64,000 nucleotides of DNA from Niveibacterium umoris (GTDB lineage Bacteria > Pseudomonadota > Gammaproteobacteria > Burkholderiales > Rhodocyclaceae): NCBI RefSeq assembly GCF_014197015.1, contig NZ_JACIET010000001.1, forward strand, positions 1 to 64,000, in the 5' to 3' direction. A program made the position numbers and the translations under genes. Positions 23,701 to 32,251 of the stretch are shown one piece after another (the first letter of the stretch is position 1; every line of letters begins with the position of its first letter). Under the pieces are notes generated by a model that was not told the origin of the DNA, made no database searches, and saw nothing but the letters and a program-made list of their open reading frames with translations.

Positions 23701-24960
23701 ATGAAGGAGACAAAAATGCGTGTAGCGGGAATTGCTCTGGCAGTCGGTCTGGTTTTCGGTATGAATGCGGCGCGTGCCGCTGAAATCGAAGTGCTGCACT
23801 GGTGGACCTCGGGTGGCGAGGCAAAATCGGTGGCTGAACTCAAGAAGATGCTTGAGGCCAAGGGCCACAAGTGGAAAGACTTCGCAGTGGCTGGCGGCGG
23901 TGGCGAAAACGCGATGACGGTGCTCAAGTCTCGTGTCGTTTCGGGCAACCCTCCGGTGGCCGCACAGATCAAAGGCCCGTCGATTCAGGAATGGGGCGAG
24001 ACCGGAAAGCTCGCCAACATCGATGCGACCGCCAAGGCCGAAAAGTGGGATTCGCTGCTGCCGGCTGGCGTGGCGAACATCATGAAGTACAAGGGGCATT
24101 ACGTGGCGGCGCCGGTGAACGTGCACCGTGTGAACTGGATGTGGGCCAACCCGGAAGTCTTCAAGAAGGCCGGGGCGGAAGTGCCGAAGACCTGGGACGA
24201 GTTCTTCGTCGCGGCCGACAAGATCCAGAAGGCAGGGTTGATCGCGGTGGCGCATGGCGGACAGCCGTGGCAGGACTTCACCGTGTTTGAGTCGGTGGTG
24301 CTCGGCGTAGGCGGCCCGGCCTTCTACAAGAAGGCGCTGGTTGACCTTGACCAGGCTTCGCTGAAGAGCGACACGATGGTCAAGTCCTTCGAGGTATTCG
24401 GCAAGGTACGCAAGTACATCGACAAGGACAGCGCCAACCGCGACTGGAACCTGGCGACTGCGATGGTGATCAATGGCAAGGCCGGCATGCAGTTCATGGG
24501 CGACTGGGCCAAGGGTGAGTTCACCGCCGCCGGCAAAGTGCCGGGCAAGGACTTCATCTGCGCCGCCGCACCGGGAACGGACAAGGGCTACACCTTCAAC
24601 GTCGACAGCTTCGTGATGTTCCAGCAAACGAATGCGGATACCACGAAAGGTCAGGGCGACCTCGCTGCGGCCATCATGAGCAACGAGTTCCAGGAAGTCT
24701 TCAACCTGAACAAGGGCTCGATCCCGGTTCGCCTGGGCATGAAGATGGACAAGTTCGACGACTGCGCGAAGATGTCCTCCAAGGACTTCGTCGCAACGTC
24801 CAAGTCGGGTGGCCTGGTTCCGTCGATCGCGCACGGCATGGCCGTTCCGTCGGCGACCGCCGGTGCGATGCAGGACGTCGTGACCCAGTTCTTCAACGGC
24901 ACGGGTGTCACACCGAAGCAGGCTGCTGACAAGCTGGCTTCCGCCGCCAAGACCAAGTAA
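23701..24960 (+). CDS. gtsA: ABC sugar-binding protein, GtsA-like
   Basis: A 419-residue extracytoplasmic solute-binding protein (family 1). Signal peptide MRVAGIALAVGLVFGMNAARA is followed by mature AEIEVLHWWTSGGEAKSV, close to the glucose/mannose binding proteins of Pseudomonas (GtsA type), with KWKDFAVAGGGGENAM and KGPSIQEWGETGKLANID also characteristic. Two starts are possible: 23701 behind GGAGGA, or 23716 (MRVAG) behind AAGGAG; either leaves the signal peptide intact. It is the first gene of the importer operon, and a stable hairpin after it probably lets this protein be made in excess over the permeases. Confidence 0.92.
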   Translation: MKETKMRVAGIALAVGLVFGMNAARAAEIEVLHWWTSGGEAKSVAELKKMLEAKGHKWKDFAVAGGGGENAMTVLKSRVVSGNPPVAAQIKGPSIQEWGETGKLANIDATAKAEKWDSLLPAGVANIMKYKGHYVAAPVNVHRVNWMWANPEVFKKAGAEVPKTWDEFFVAADKIQKAGLIAVAHGGQPWQDFTVFESVVLGVGGPAFYKKALVDLDQASLKSDTMVKSFEVFGKVRKYIDKDSANRDWNLATAMVINGKAGMQFMGDWAKGEFTAAGKVPGKDFICAAAPGTDKGYTFNVDSFVMFQQTNADTTKGQGDLAAAIMSNEFQEVFNLNKGSIPVRLGMKMDKFDDCAKMSSKDFVATSKSGGLVPSIAHGMAVPSATAGAMQDVVTQFFNGTGVTPKQAADKLASAAKTK

Positions 24961-24978
24961 GCGGCATTGCACGGCAAG

Positions 24979-25000
24979 GGGCGGGGCTGCGGCTCCGCCT
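24979..25000 (+). terminator. Intercistronic attenuator hairpin
   Basis: GGCGGGGC at 24980-24987 pairs with GCTCCGCC at 24992-24999 (one G-T wobble) around a TGCG loop. There is no T-run. Its position between binding protein and permease genes is typical of mRNA-stabilising or attenuating stem-loops in ABC operons. Confidence 0.55.
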
Positions 25001-25074
25001 CTGTCGCAGAGTCCGGAATGCAGGGGCGCGGCATGCGGCCGCCTGCAGGGACGACGTATGCTCGGAGTTGCCCA

Positions 25075-26016
25075 ATGAGTGGTGAGACCGCCCCGGTCGC
25101 CAGCAGTCCGATCGCAGGTAAGCGTGCTCCAACGAGCAGCCTGTACGACCTGATCGAGAACTGGTTGCCCAAGATCGTGATCGCGCCGACTTTTGTCGCG
25201 TGCCTTGTTTTCGTGTACGGCTACATCTTGTGGACGGCCATCCTCTCGATGACGCCTTCACGCATGCTGCCGACCTACAGCTTCGTCGGCTTCGAGCAGT
25301 ACACCAGCCTGTTCGACAATGATCGCTGGTGGCTGGCGTTGAAGAACCTGGTGATCTTTGGCTTGCTCTTCGTGATCATCTGCCTCGTGGTGGGCTTGCT
25401 GCTGGCGATCCTCCTCGATCAACGCATCCGCCTCGAAGGCTTCATCCGTTCGATTTACCTGTACCCGATGGCCTTGTCGTTCATCGTCACCGGCACTGCC
25501 TGGAAGTGGGTCCTCAACCCGGGGCTGGGTATCGAAAAAGTCGTACGGGATATCGGTTTCTCGGACTTCACCTTCGATTGGCTGGTGAATCCGGATCGCG
25601 CCATCTACACCGTAGTGATCGCGGGGGTGTGGCAATCGTCCGGCTTCGTCATGGCGCTGTTTCTCGCCGGCCTGCGCGGGATCGACGACTCGATCATCAA
25701 GGCCGCGCGAGTGGATGGCGCTTCGATGCCGCGCATCTACTGGCGCATCATCCTGCCCAGTCTGCGCCCGGTCTTCTTCTCCTGCTTCATGATCCTGGCG
25801 CACATCGCGATCAAGAGCTTCGACCTTGTCGTGGCGCTGACCGGCGGCGGACCGGGCTTCTCCAGCGACGTGCCCGCCACCTTCATGTACACCCATGCCT
25901 TCACGCGCAACCAGATCGGTCTGGGGGCAGCCAGCGCCATGATGATGTTGATGATCATCGTGACGGTCGTGGTGCCGATGATCTGGTCAGAGACCCGGAG
26001 GACGAGCAATGGCTGA
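25075..26016 (+). CDS. gtsB: ABC sugar permease, GtsB-like
   Basis: A 313-residue MalF-type inner-membrane permease with six predicted transmembrane segments (first at about 40-62). The EAA loop that docks the ATPase is AARVDGASMPRIYWRIILPSLRP. The ATG at 25075 (MSGETAPV) sits behind a CGGAG ribosome-binding site; the frame is open further upstream without similarity. It ends 8 bases into the next permease gene. It forms the membrane channel with GtsC for monosaccharide uptake. Confidence 0.92.
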   Translation: MSGETAPVASSPIAGKRAPTSSLYDLIENWLPKIVIAPTFVACLVFVYGYILWTAILSMTPSRMLPTYSFVGFEQYTSLFDNDRWWLALKNLVIFGLLFVIICLVVGLLLAILLDQRIRLEGFIRSIYLYPMALSFIVTGTAWKWVLNPGLGIEKVVRDIGFSDFTFDWLVNPDRAIYTVVIAGVWQSSGFVMALFLAGLRGIDDSIIKAARVDGASMPRIYWRIILPSLRPVFFSCFMILAHIAIKSFDLVVALTGGGPGFSSDVPATFMYTHAFTRNQIGLGAASAMMMLMIIVTVVVPMIWSETRRTSNG

Positions 26017-26893
26017 GGGACGCGTCATCCTGCCCGGCGAGTCGCGCTTCTCGTTTGGCCGCATCTTCGTTTACGGCGCGCTGGCTCTGGTCTGCCTGTA
26101 CTACCTGATGCCACTGTATGTAATGGTGACGACCTCGCTCAAGACGTTGGACGAGATCCGCGTCGGCAATCTGCTTGCGTTGCCCGAGACGGTCACCCTG
26201 GAGCCGTGGGCCAAGGCCTGGGGTTCCGCGTGCACCGGCGTGCTGTGCGGTGGGCTCAAGGGTTACTTCTGGAATTCCGTTTCCTTCGTGGTTCCAGCGG
26301 TGCTGATCTCGACCGCGATCGGCGCTTTCAACGGCTATGTGCTGACGATGTGGCGCTTCCGCGGCTCGGACACCTTGTTTCTGCTGCTGATGATGGGGTG
26401 CTTCATCCCCTTCCAGGTGGTGTTGCTGCCCATGGCGCAGACGCTCGGGCTGATGGGGCTGGCGAGTTCGATCGCCGGCCTGATCTTCGTGCACGTGGTC
26501 TATGGTCTGTGCTTCACGACCTTGTTCTTCCGGAACTACTACGTGTCGATTCCGGAGGAGTTGGTGAAAGCCGCCCGCATCGACGGCGCGGGCTTCGTGC
26601 GCATCTTCCTGCGCATCATCCTGCCGCTTTCGGGCCCGATCATCGTCGTGTCGATCATCTGGCAATTCACCCAGATCTGGAATGACTTCCTGTTCGGCGT
26701 GGTGTTCTCGTCTGGCGAACGGCAACCGATTACCGTGGCGCTCAACAACCTGGTGAATACCTCCACCGGCGTCAAGGAATACAACGTGAACATGGCGGCG
26801 GCCATCATTGCCGCCTTGCCTACGCTGTTCGTCTACGTGGTTGCCGGCAAATACTTCGTGCGCGGCCTGACCGCCGGGTCGGTCAAGGGCTGA
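26009..26893 (+). CDS. gtsC: ABC sugar permease, GtsC-like
   Basis: A 294-residue MalG-type permease with six transmembrane segments and the EAA loop [23 protein letters not shown]. The N-terminal [21 protein letters not shown] segment is the first membrane helix. It overlaps gtsB by 8 bases, which implies coupled translation and 1:1 stoichiometry. It is followed by the ATPase gene after 31 bases. Confidence 0.93.
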   Translation: MAEGRVILPGESRFSFGRIFVYGALALVCLYYLMPLYVMVTTSLKTLDEIRVGNLLALPETVTLEPWAKAWGSACTGVLCGGLKGYFWNSVSFVVPAVLISTAIGAFNGYVLTMWRFRGSDTLFLLLMMGCFIPFQVVLLPMAQTLGLMGLASSIAGLIFVHVVYGLCFTTLFFRNYYVSIPEELVKAARIDGAGFVRIFLRIILPLSGPIIVVSIIWQFTQIWNDFLFGVVFSSGERQPITVALNNLVNTSTGVKEYNVNMAAAIIAALPTLFVYVVAGKYFVRGLTAGSVKG

Positions 26894-26924
26894 AGCCCCT
26901 CAGAAGACAAGGGAAAAAGACAAT

Positions 26925-28040
26925 ATGGGTGCGCTATCCATCCGCAACGTCCGCAAGGCCTTCAACCAGACCGAGGTGCTCAAGGGCATCGACATCGAGA
27001 TCGCAAAGGGGGAGTTCCTGATCCTGGTGGGGCCGTCGGGCTGTGGCAAATCGACCTTGCTGAACCTGATTGCCGGGCTGGACAACATCACGTCCGGCGA
27101 CATCCTGATCGACGACCGCGTCGTCAATCACCTGTCACCGAAGGACCGCGACATCGCGATGGTGTTCCAGTCGTATGCGCTGTATCCGAACATGACGGTG
27201 CGCCAGAACATCGCGTTCGGGCTTGAGATGCGCAAGATCCCCCCGGCGGAACGCCAGGCGAGTGTCGACCGCGTTGCGCAGATCCTGCAGATCGGCCACC
27301 TGCTCGATCGTCGCCCGTCGCAACTCTCCGGCGGGCAGCGGCAGCGAGTTGCGATGGGCCGGGCAATCGCCCGCAATCCGGCCCTGTTCCTGTTCGACGA
27401 ACCGCTGTCGAACCTCGACGCCAAACTGCGCGTCGAGATGCGCACCGAGATCAAGATGCTGCATCACCGTCTCGGTACCACGATCGTGTACGTCACCCAC
27501 GATCAGGTCGAGGCCATGACGCTGGGTGACAAGATCGCAGTGATGAACGCCGGTTCCGTGCAGCAATTCGGCACCCCGCACCAGCTCTACGACGACCCGG
27601 CCAATCTCTTCGTAGCGGGGTTCATGGGCTCGCCGTCGATGAACTTCATCAACGCGCGGGTCGAAGATACGGGCGACGGGGGCTGCGGTCTGCGTCTGGA
27701 GTCGGACGGGCAGACCTTCATCTTCCCGGCGTTCAACCAGACCGGCGGGCTTCGCAAGTATGTCGGCAAGGAAATCGTGTTCGGGATCCGGCCGGAGCAG
27801 ATCACCCATGTGCCCCCGGGTTTGGGCGATTTGCCGAACCTGCGCCGGGTGTCGCTCAAGGTGCATCTCGACGAGCCCACCGGGCCGGATACGCTGGTCC
27901 TCGTGCTGATCAACGGGGGCAAGGTGACCTGCCGGGTGCACCCGGAATTCGCGCGACCTGCCGGCGAAATGCTCGATCTCCAGTTCGACCTGAGCAAGGC
28001 GGTGTACTTCGATCCCGACACGCAGGAGCGCATCCGCTGA
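26925..28040 (+). CDS. gtsD: ABC sugar transporter ATPase, MalK/UgpC type
   Basis: A 371-residue nucleotide-binding subunit. Walker [12 protein letters not shown] is near residues 38-48, the signature [15 protein letters not shown] near 135, Walker [15 protein letters not shown] near 155 and the switch histidine in [11 protein letters not shown]. The C-terminal 130 residues form the MalK-type regulatory/TOBE domain, a site for control by signals such as enzyme IIA or inducer exclusion. It is the last gene of the importer operon and is followed by a terminator. Confidence 0.95.
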   Translation: MGALSIRNVRKAFNQTEVLKGIDIEIAKGEFLILVGPSGCGKSTLLNLIAGLDNITSGDILIDDRVVNHLSPKDRDIAMVFQSYALYPNMTVRQNIAFGLEMRKIPPAERQASVDRVAQILQIGHLLDRRPSQLSGGQRQRVAMGRAIARNPALFLFDEPLSNLDAKLRVEMRTEIKMLHHRLGTTIVYVTHDQVEAMTLGDKIAVMNAGSVQQFGTPHQLYDDPANLFVAGFMGSPSMNFINARVEDTGDGGCGLRLESDGQTFIFPAFNQTGGLRKYVGKEIVFGIRPEQITHVPPGLGDLPNLRRVSLKVHLDEPTGPDTLVLVLINGGKVTCRVHPEFARPAGEMLDLQFDLSKAVYFDPDTQERIR

Positions 28041-28062
28041 CGGCGACCCTGGTCCGCGATGA

Positions 28063-28094
28063 CGCCCGGCCATTGCGCCGGGCGCTTTCGTTTT
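28063..28094 (+). terminator. Importer operon terminator
   Basis: CGCCCGGC at 28063-28070 pairs with GCCGGGCG at 28077-28084, followed by CTTTCGTTTT. It also sits at the end of the convergent HD-GYP gene. Confidence 0.8.
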
Positions 28095-31026
28095 AGCCGG
28101 CCGCGAGCACCGCGTCGACATCCACCGCATCGACATATTCGGGCGCCATGAAACGCTCGGCGTAGGCGCGATACACCCCCGAGCGCAGGAATAGCTCGAA
28201 GAGGTCAGGGTCGATGTGCTGGTCCTTCTTCATCGCGGCCATGATCCGGATCGCCTCCGACAGCGTCTTGCCCTTCTTGTACGGACGGTCGATCGCGGTA
28301 AGCGCCTCGAAGATGTCGGCGATCGCCATCATGCGGGCGACCGGGCTCATCTGCTCGCGTGTCAGGCGTTTCGGGTAGCCGCTGCCATCCATCTTCTCGT
28401 GATGGCCTCCCGCGATTTCGGGCACCTGCTGCAGGTGTTTCGGGAAGGGGAGCTGCGAGAGCATCACGATCGTCTGCACGATGTGGTCGTTGATCTTGTA
28501 GCGATCTTCGTTGGTGAGGGTGCCGCGCCCGACAGTGAGATTGCTCAATTCCCCCCGGTCATACAGCAGCGCCGGTGCCTGCATGCGGATGCCCCATGGG
28601 TTGTCATCGGTCATGCAGTCGCCTGCGCCGCGCGGAATCCGGTGCTCCGGTTTGTCGGCCAGCAAGGGCTCGGTCACCGGCAGGGGCGCTGCAGTTGCCG
28701 CGGCCTTGCGCTGCGCTTCTTCATGGGAGATGCCGAGACGGTCGTCGAGCGTGCGCAGCCAGGTGCGCTGCGCGATCTGACGCAGACGCTCGATCTTGTC
28801 GGGCGCCATGAACTCGCCCCCCTGATTGCACGCCGCGACAAACGCGAATTCGTCGTCCAGCGTACGCCATTGCGCGTCGCGCTCCTGTTCGGCGGTGGCC
28901 ACGTCCGCGCCGTCCTGTATCGCACGCAGCATGCGGATTTCCGCGTCGCGCTTGAGCACCTCGAAGCGCATCCGCACCTCGTGGATGCGGTCGTAGATCG
29001 TTTCGAGCTTGGTGGCCTTGTCCACCACGAATTCGGGCGTGGTGACCTTGCCGCAGTCGTGCAGCCACGACGCGACATGAACCGCCTCCCAGCCGCCTTC
29101 GTCCAGCGAAAAATCGCGGAAGGGGCCTTCGTTCGCCGCGCAGGCGGCATGGGCCAGCATCTTGGTGAGCTCGGGTACCCGCGCGCAGTGGCCGCCGGTG
29201 TAGGGGCTCTTCGCATCGATCGCCGATGCGATCAGGCGGATGAAGGCTTCGAACAAGGCTTTCTGGGCCTTGATGAGTTCGCGCGTTTCGAGCGAGATCG
29301 CCGCCGTGCCCGACAAGGCGCTGATGAAGCTCAGCTTTGCCGGGTCGATCGACGTCGCGCCGAAAAGCACGATGGCGCCAACGAGCTTGTGAGCCCGATT
29401 GAACAGGGGCACAGCCACGGCAGTACCGGCATCGGCCAGTGGCGCGAGCGGGGCGACCTGCTCGCCGAATACAGCAATCGCCCGACTATCGATGTTGCCT
29501 GCGCGTGCGCCGCCGTTCGTGTGGCTTATCGCGTCGCGCAGCAGCAGCGGTGTCGTGCCGACACTCACCGTCGCGGCGGCGCTGAGCGTGCTGGTACGAC
29601 CCTCGACGCTAAGTGCCACCGGCTCGAGTGCGCTGGCGCCTGCGTCCGCGAGCAGCAGCAGCCCCCCTTGTGCCTCGGAGGTCGCAATTGTCTCGTCGAG
29701 CAAGCGCGGGAGCAGGCGATCGAAGTTGTCTTCTTCCGCGACCGCCCTGCTGATGTCGAGGAATCGCTGGATCGTGCGCTTCATGTGCTGCATGGTGTCG
29801 GCGAGTTCGTCGACCTCTTGCACCATCGAACTCACCTGGATCGGTCGCGCGAAATCGAAATGCCGGATCGTGTCGGCCTCGCCGACCAGACGCCGCAGCG
29901 GGTCGGCGATAGCGCGCGCGACGACGAAAGTGAGGGGGATCGCCAGCAGCATCACCAGGGCGGTCGCAAGCAACATGTCGCGGCGCAGCGAGCGCGCGTG
30001 TGCGAGCAATTCGTCATCAGGCACGGCGAGGCCCAGGTACAGCGGCCGCGCGTTGCGCGCCGACACGCGTACCGAGGTCGAATGCCAATCCCGCCCGCCC
30101 GCTCTCACCGCGTGGGGGCGTTCGGCGCCGGGCGTCCGGTCGTCCGCATGCAACCGGGCGATTGCCGGGTTGCCGAACTCTTCGAGGGTCACCAGGCGCG
30201 GGTGCTCGCCTTGGGCGTCGGTATGCACGAGGCGTTCAATCTGATCGGCCGCCAGGATCTTGCGCGACTCGTCGAACATCACCAGTTGCGTGCCCGGTGT
30301 GATCTTCTGTTCCTTGAGCAACTCCGCCAGCCGCTCAAGCCGGATGTCGACGCCCACGATCGCATGCGGATCCATCGATCGTCGCGCCAGCGTGATACCG
30401 ACTTTCCCGGTCGTGAAGAACACGTAAGGTTCGGTGCGGATCACTTCGCCGGAGGCAGACGCCTGGGCATACCACGGCCGCGTCCGCGGGTCGTAGGCGG
30501 CATACGCGGCGCGCGCATCGCGGCCAAGCGGTTTCAGGTCAGCGTCGAAGAACAGAAACGCCCCGTTCGATTGCCCGCCTTCGCGTTCCACGCTCTGGAC
30601 CGCATAGGCAGTGCCCGGTGGTGCGTTCAAGAGTCGGGCGGTCGGCGCGTCGTCCACCTTGCGCACCAGGAAGAAATCACCGTCGTCGTAACCGACATAG
30701 AGTGCGGTTGCGGCGGGCGAGGTTTCGAGGGCGCGTGTGAAGTAGGCGAGGCTGTCGAGCCGTTCGGCCTGGTTGCGCGCCCGCACTGCGCGCTGCTCCG
30801 CGAGCAGCGTGATGGCGGTTCGCGCAGGCGCGACGGTGCTCTCCAGTTCGCTCGTGGTCTCCCGCACGATGCGTCCGAACACATCCTGGACGGCGTCTTC
30901 GATGATCTGTGCGCTGCGCTGGTAGGACAGCCAGGCCAGCGTCGTGCCGACCGCGAACAGCAGCAGCATGAACAAGGTCGAGATGTGGAGGTAAAGCGGA
31001 AAGCGCCTGCGTCTGGGCTGTTCCAT
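28093..31026 (-). CDS. Membrane sensor HD-GYP phosphodiesterase with split domain
   Basis: A 977-residue protein. TM1 is at about 12-33, and a dCache-like periplasmic sensor spans about 35-345 (RPWYAQA motif near 184). TM2 is at about 350-370, then HAMP to about 420 and a GAF-like domain at about 425-585. The HD-GYP domain follows with HD at 656-657 (WLHDCGKV), HHEKMDGSGYP at 875-885. HD-GYP enzymes hydrolyse cyclic di-GMP. Here about 219 residues separate the HD pair from the HH motif, against roughly 60 usually, so there is an insertion of about 150 residues (about 685-835), predicted helical and charged. The start codon abuts the hyi stop. Confidence 0.9.
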   Translation of the reverse strand: MEQPRRRRFPLYLHISTLFMLLLFAVGTTLAWLSYQRSAQIIEDAVQDVFGRIVRETTSELESTVAPARTAITLLAEQRAVRARNQAERLDSLAYFTRALETSPAATALYVGYDDGDFFLVRKVDDAPTARLLNAPPGTAYAVQSVEREGGQSNGAFLFFDADLKPLGRDARAAYAAYDPRTRPWYAQASASGEVIRTEPYVFFTTGKVGITLARRSMDPHAIVGVDIRLERLAELLKEQKITPGTQLVMFDESRKILAADQIERLVHTDAQGEHPRLVTLEEFGNPAIARLHADDRTPGAERPHAVRAGGRDWHSTSVRVSARNARPLYLGLAVPDDELLAHARSLRRDMLLATALVMLLAIPLTFVVARAIADPLRRLVGEADTIRHFDFARPIQVSSMVQEVDELADTMQHMKRTIQRFLDISRAVAEEDNFDRLLPRLLDETIATSEAQGGLLLLADAGASALEPVALSVEGRTSTLSAAATVSVGTTPLLLRDAISHTNGGARAGNIDSRAIAVFGEQVAPLAPLADAGTAVAVPLFNRAHKLVGAIVLFGATSIDPAKLSFISALSGTAAISLETRELIKAQKALFEAFIRLIASAIDAKSPYTGGHCARVPELTKMLAHAACAANEGPFRDFSLDEGGWEAVHVASWLHDCGKVTTPEFVVDKATKLETIYDRIHEVRMRFEVLKRDAEIRMLRAIQDGADVATAEQERDAQWRTLDDEFAFVAACNQGGEFMAPDKIERLRQIAQRTWLRTLDDRLGISHEEAQRKAAATAAPLPVTEPLLADKPEHRIPRGAGDCMTDDNPWGIRMQAPALLYDRGELSNLTVGRGTLTNEDRYKINDHIVQTIVMLSQLPFPKHLQQVPEIAGGHHEKMDGSGYPKRLTREQMSPVARMMAIADIFEALTAIDRPYKKGKTLSEAIRIMAAMKKDQHIDPDLFELFLRSGVYRAYAERFMAPEYVDAVDVDAVLAAG

Positions 31027-31027
31027 G

Positions 31028-31867
31028 TCATCCCCCGGAAAGTGACCCGAACGCTCCGAGTGTAGGCGTCGGTGGCTGTTCGGCGCTGCGCCCGGTCAAG
31101 CTTTCCCGCCAGCTCAGCCCGTCTTCGGTGGCTGCCGCGGGCGCGTACTCGCAGCCCACCCAGCCTGAGTAGCCGGATGTGTCGAGCTGCTGGAAGAAGG
31201 GGCGGTAGTCGAAGTCGCCGGTGTCGGGTTCATGGCGCCCGGGGCTGCCAGCGATCTGAACATGCGCGACATGGGGCAGGGCGATTCGCAGTTGCGCGAT
31301 CGGGTCTTCACCCACCCGATGCACATGGTAGGCGTCGAACTGCAGTCGAAGGTTGGGTGCGCCAACCTCGCGCAGGATGTCCAGCGCCTGCGCAACGCGG
31401 GTCAGGTAGTAGTGCGGCATGTCGATCGGGTTGATCGGTTCGATCAGCAGGTCGATCTGCAGGGCGGCGGCTCGCGCAGCGGCCGCACGCAGGTTCGCGA
31501 CGTAGGTGGCGCGTTGCTGGCTCCGTGGCACGTCCGGTTCGGTGAGTCCGGCCATCACATGCAACTGGCGCACGCCCAGCGCACGTGCGTGCAGCAGGGC
31601 CAACTCGATACTGAAGCGGAAGTCCTGCTCGCGACCGGGCTGCGCGGCAAGACCGCGTTCACCGTTACGCCACTCGCCCGGTGGCAGATTGAACAACACC
31701 GTCTGCACCTTGGCGTCGCGCTGAAGGCGCGCCAGTTCTTCCGGTGCGTATTCGTACGGAAACAGGAACTCGACCGCCTCGAAGCCGGCGCGCGCTGCCG
31801 CAGCAAAGCGTTCTGCAAAGGGCAGCTCGGCAAACAACCATGAAAGATTGGCGGCGAATCTTGGCAT
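31028..31867 (-). CDS. hyi: Hydroxypyruvate isomerase family protein
   Basis: A 279-residue TIM-barrel protein of the Hyi/OtnI group. MPRFAANLSWLFAELPF, EAVEFLFPYEY, LLIEPINPIDMPHYYL and LQFDAYHVHR are family motifs; the glutamates in these and the aspartate/histidines of FDAYHVHR build the metal site. It interconverts hydroxypyruvate and tartronate semialdehyde, or acts on a related 2-oxo-acid sugar. The rest of the glyoxylate/allantoin pathway is not adjacent. The last 25 residues (TGRSAEQPPTPTLGAFGSL) are an extra, probably disordered tail. The next gene, an HD-GYP sensor, starts at the stop codon; the functional link is unclear. Confidence 0.85.
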   Translation of the reverse strand: MPRFAANLSWLFAELPFAERFAAAARAGFEAVEFLFPYEYAPEELARLQRDAKVQTVLFNLPPGEWRNGERGLAAQPGREQDFRFSIELALLHARALGVRQLHVMAGLTEPDVPRSQQRATYVANLRAAAARAAALQIDLLIEPINPIDMPHYYLTRVAQALDILREVGAPNLRLQFDAYHVHRVGEDPIAQLRIALPHVAHVQIAGSPGRHEPDTGDFDYRPFFQQLDTSGYSGWVGCEYAPAAATEDGLSWRESLTGRSAEQPPTPTLGAFGSLSGG

Positions 31868-32251
31868 CTTGTCTGGTAAATCGTGGCCCGTGGTGCGCAG
31901 AAGATAGCGCTTCCGCGGCGCGAACGGGCGTGCGCGGCGAGCGTTTTGCCGCCGGTCGTGGGGTTGGGATCTTTGTTCGCCACATGGACGAAACGCCCTC
32001 GCGGCGAAGCGTTGCGGAATTCACAACAGTGCTGGTTGCCTCTGCCCGGAATGCCGGCGGCCCGGGTGACGCCTAACTGCTTGGCAGGCCATGGATTTGT
32101 GCAATCGCCATGGATCAAGGTGTTGCGGCCATGATGGATTCATAAATGAATGCAATCAAGCGGGCTCATGAGGATCGTTAGATTGCCGCTCGCGTACCGG
32201 TAACGGCACGCGGGGGCCGGGGCAATGCATCGATTGAATGGAGTGGTACTC
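31868..32251. other. 384-bp intergenic region before the CBM21 gene
   Basis: No convincing gene here. It contains three spaced copies of GCCATG-GAT (32088, 32107, 32128). A nested hairpin follows: ATTGCC 32182-32187 with GGCAAT 32221-32226 outside, and CGCGT 32191-32195 with ACGCG 32208-32212 inside. The rest is featureless. The features cluster toward the downstream gene, so they are more likely its regulatory region than that of hyi. Confidence 0.5.
32088..32139 (+). repeat. Three direct repeats GCCATG(AT)GAT
   Basis: GCCATGGAT at 32088-32096 and 32107-32115, and GCCATGATGGAT at 32128-32139. The spacings of 19 and 21 bases are about two helical turns, as expected for a regulator binding one face of the DNA upstream of a promoter. 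Confidence 0.45.

Noticed and set aside
28216-31065. A 949-codon open frame antisense to the HD-GYP gene
   Set aside because: The minus-strand product has an unbroken known architecture; the plus-strand translation is Arg/His-rich noise.
32088-32226. Cyclic-di-GMP riboswitch near the HD-GYP gene
   Set aside because: The GEMM core and tetraloop-receptor sequences are not present; only generic hairpins were found.
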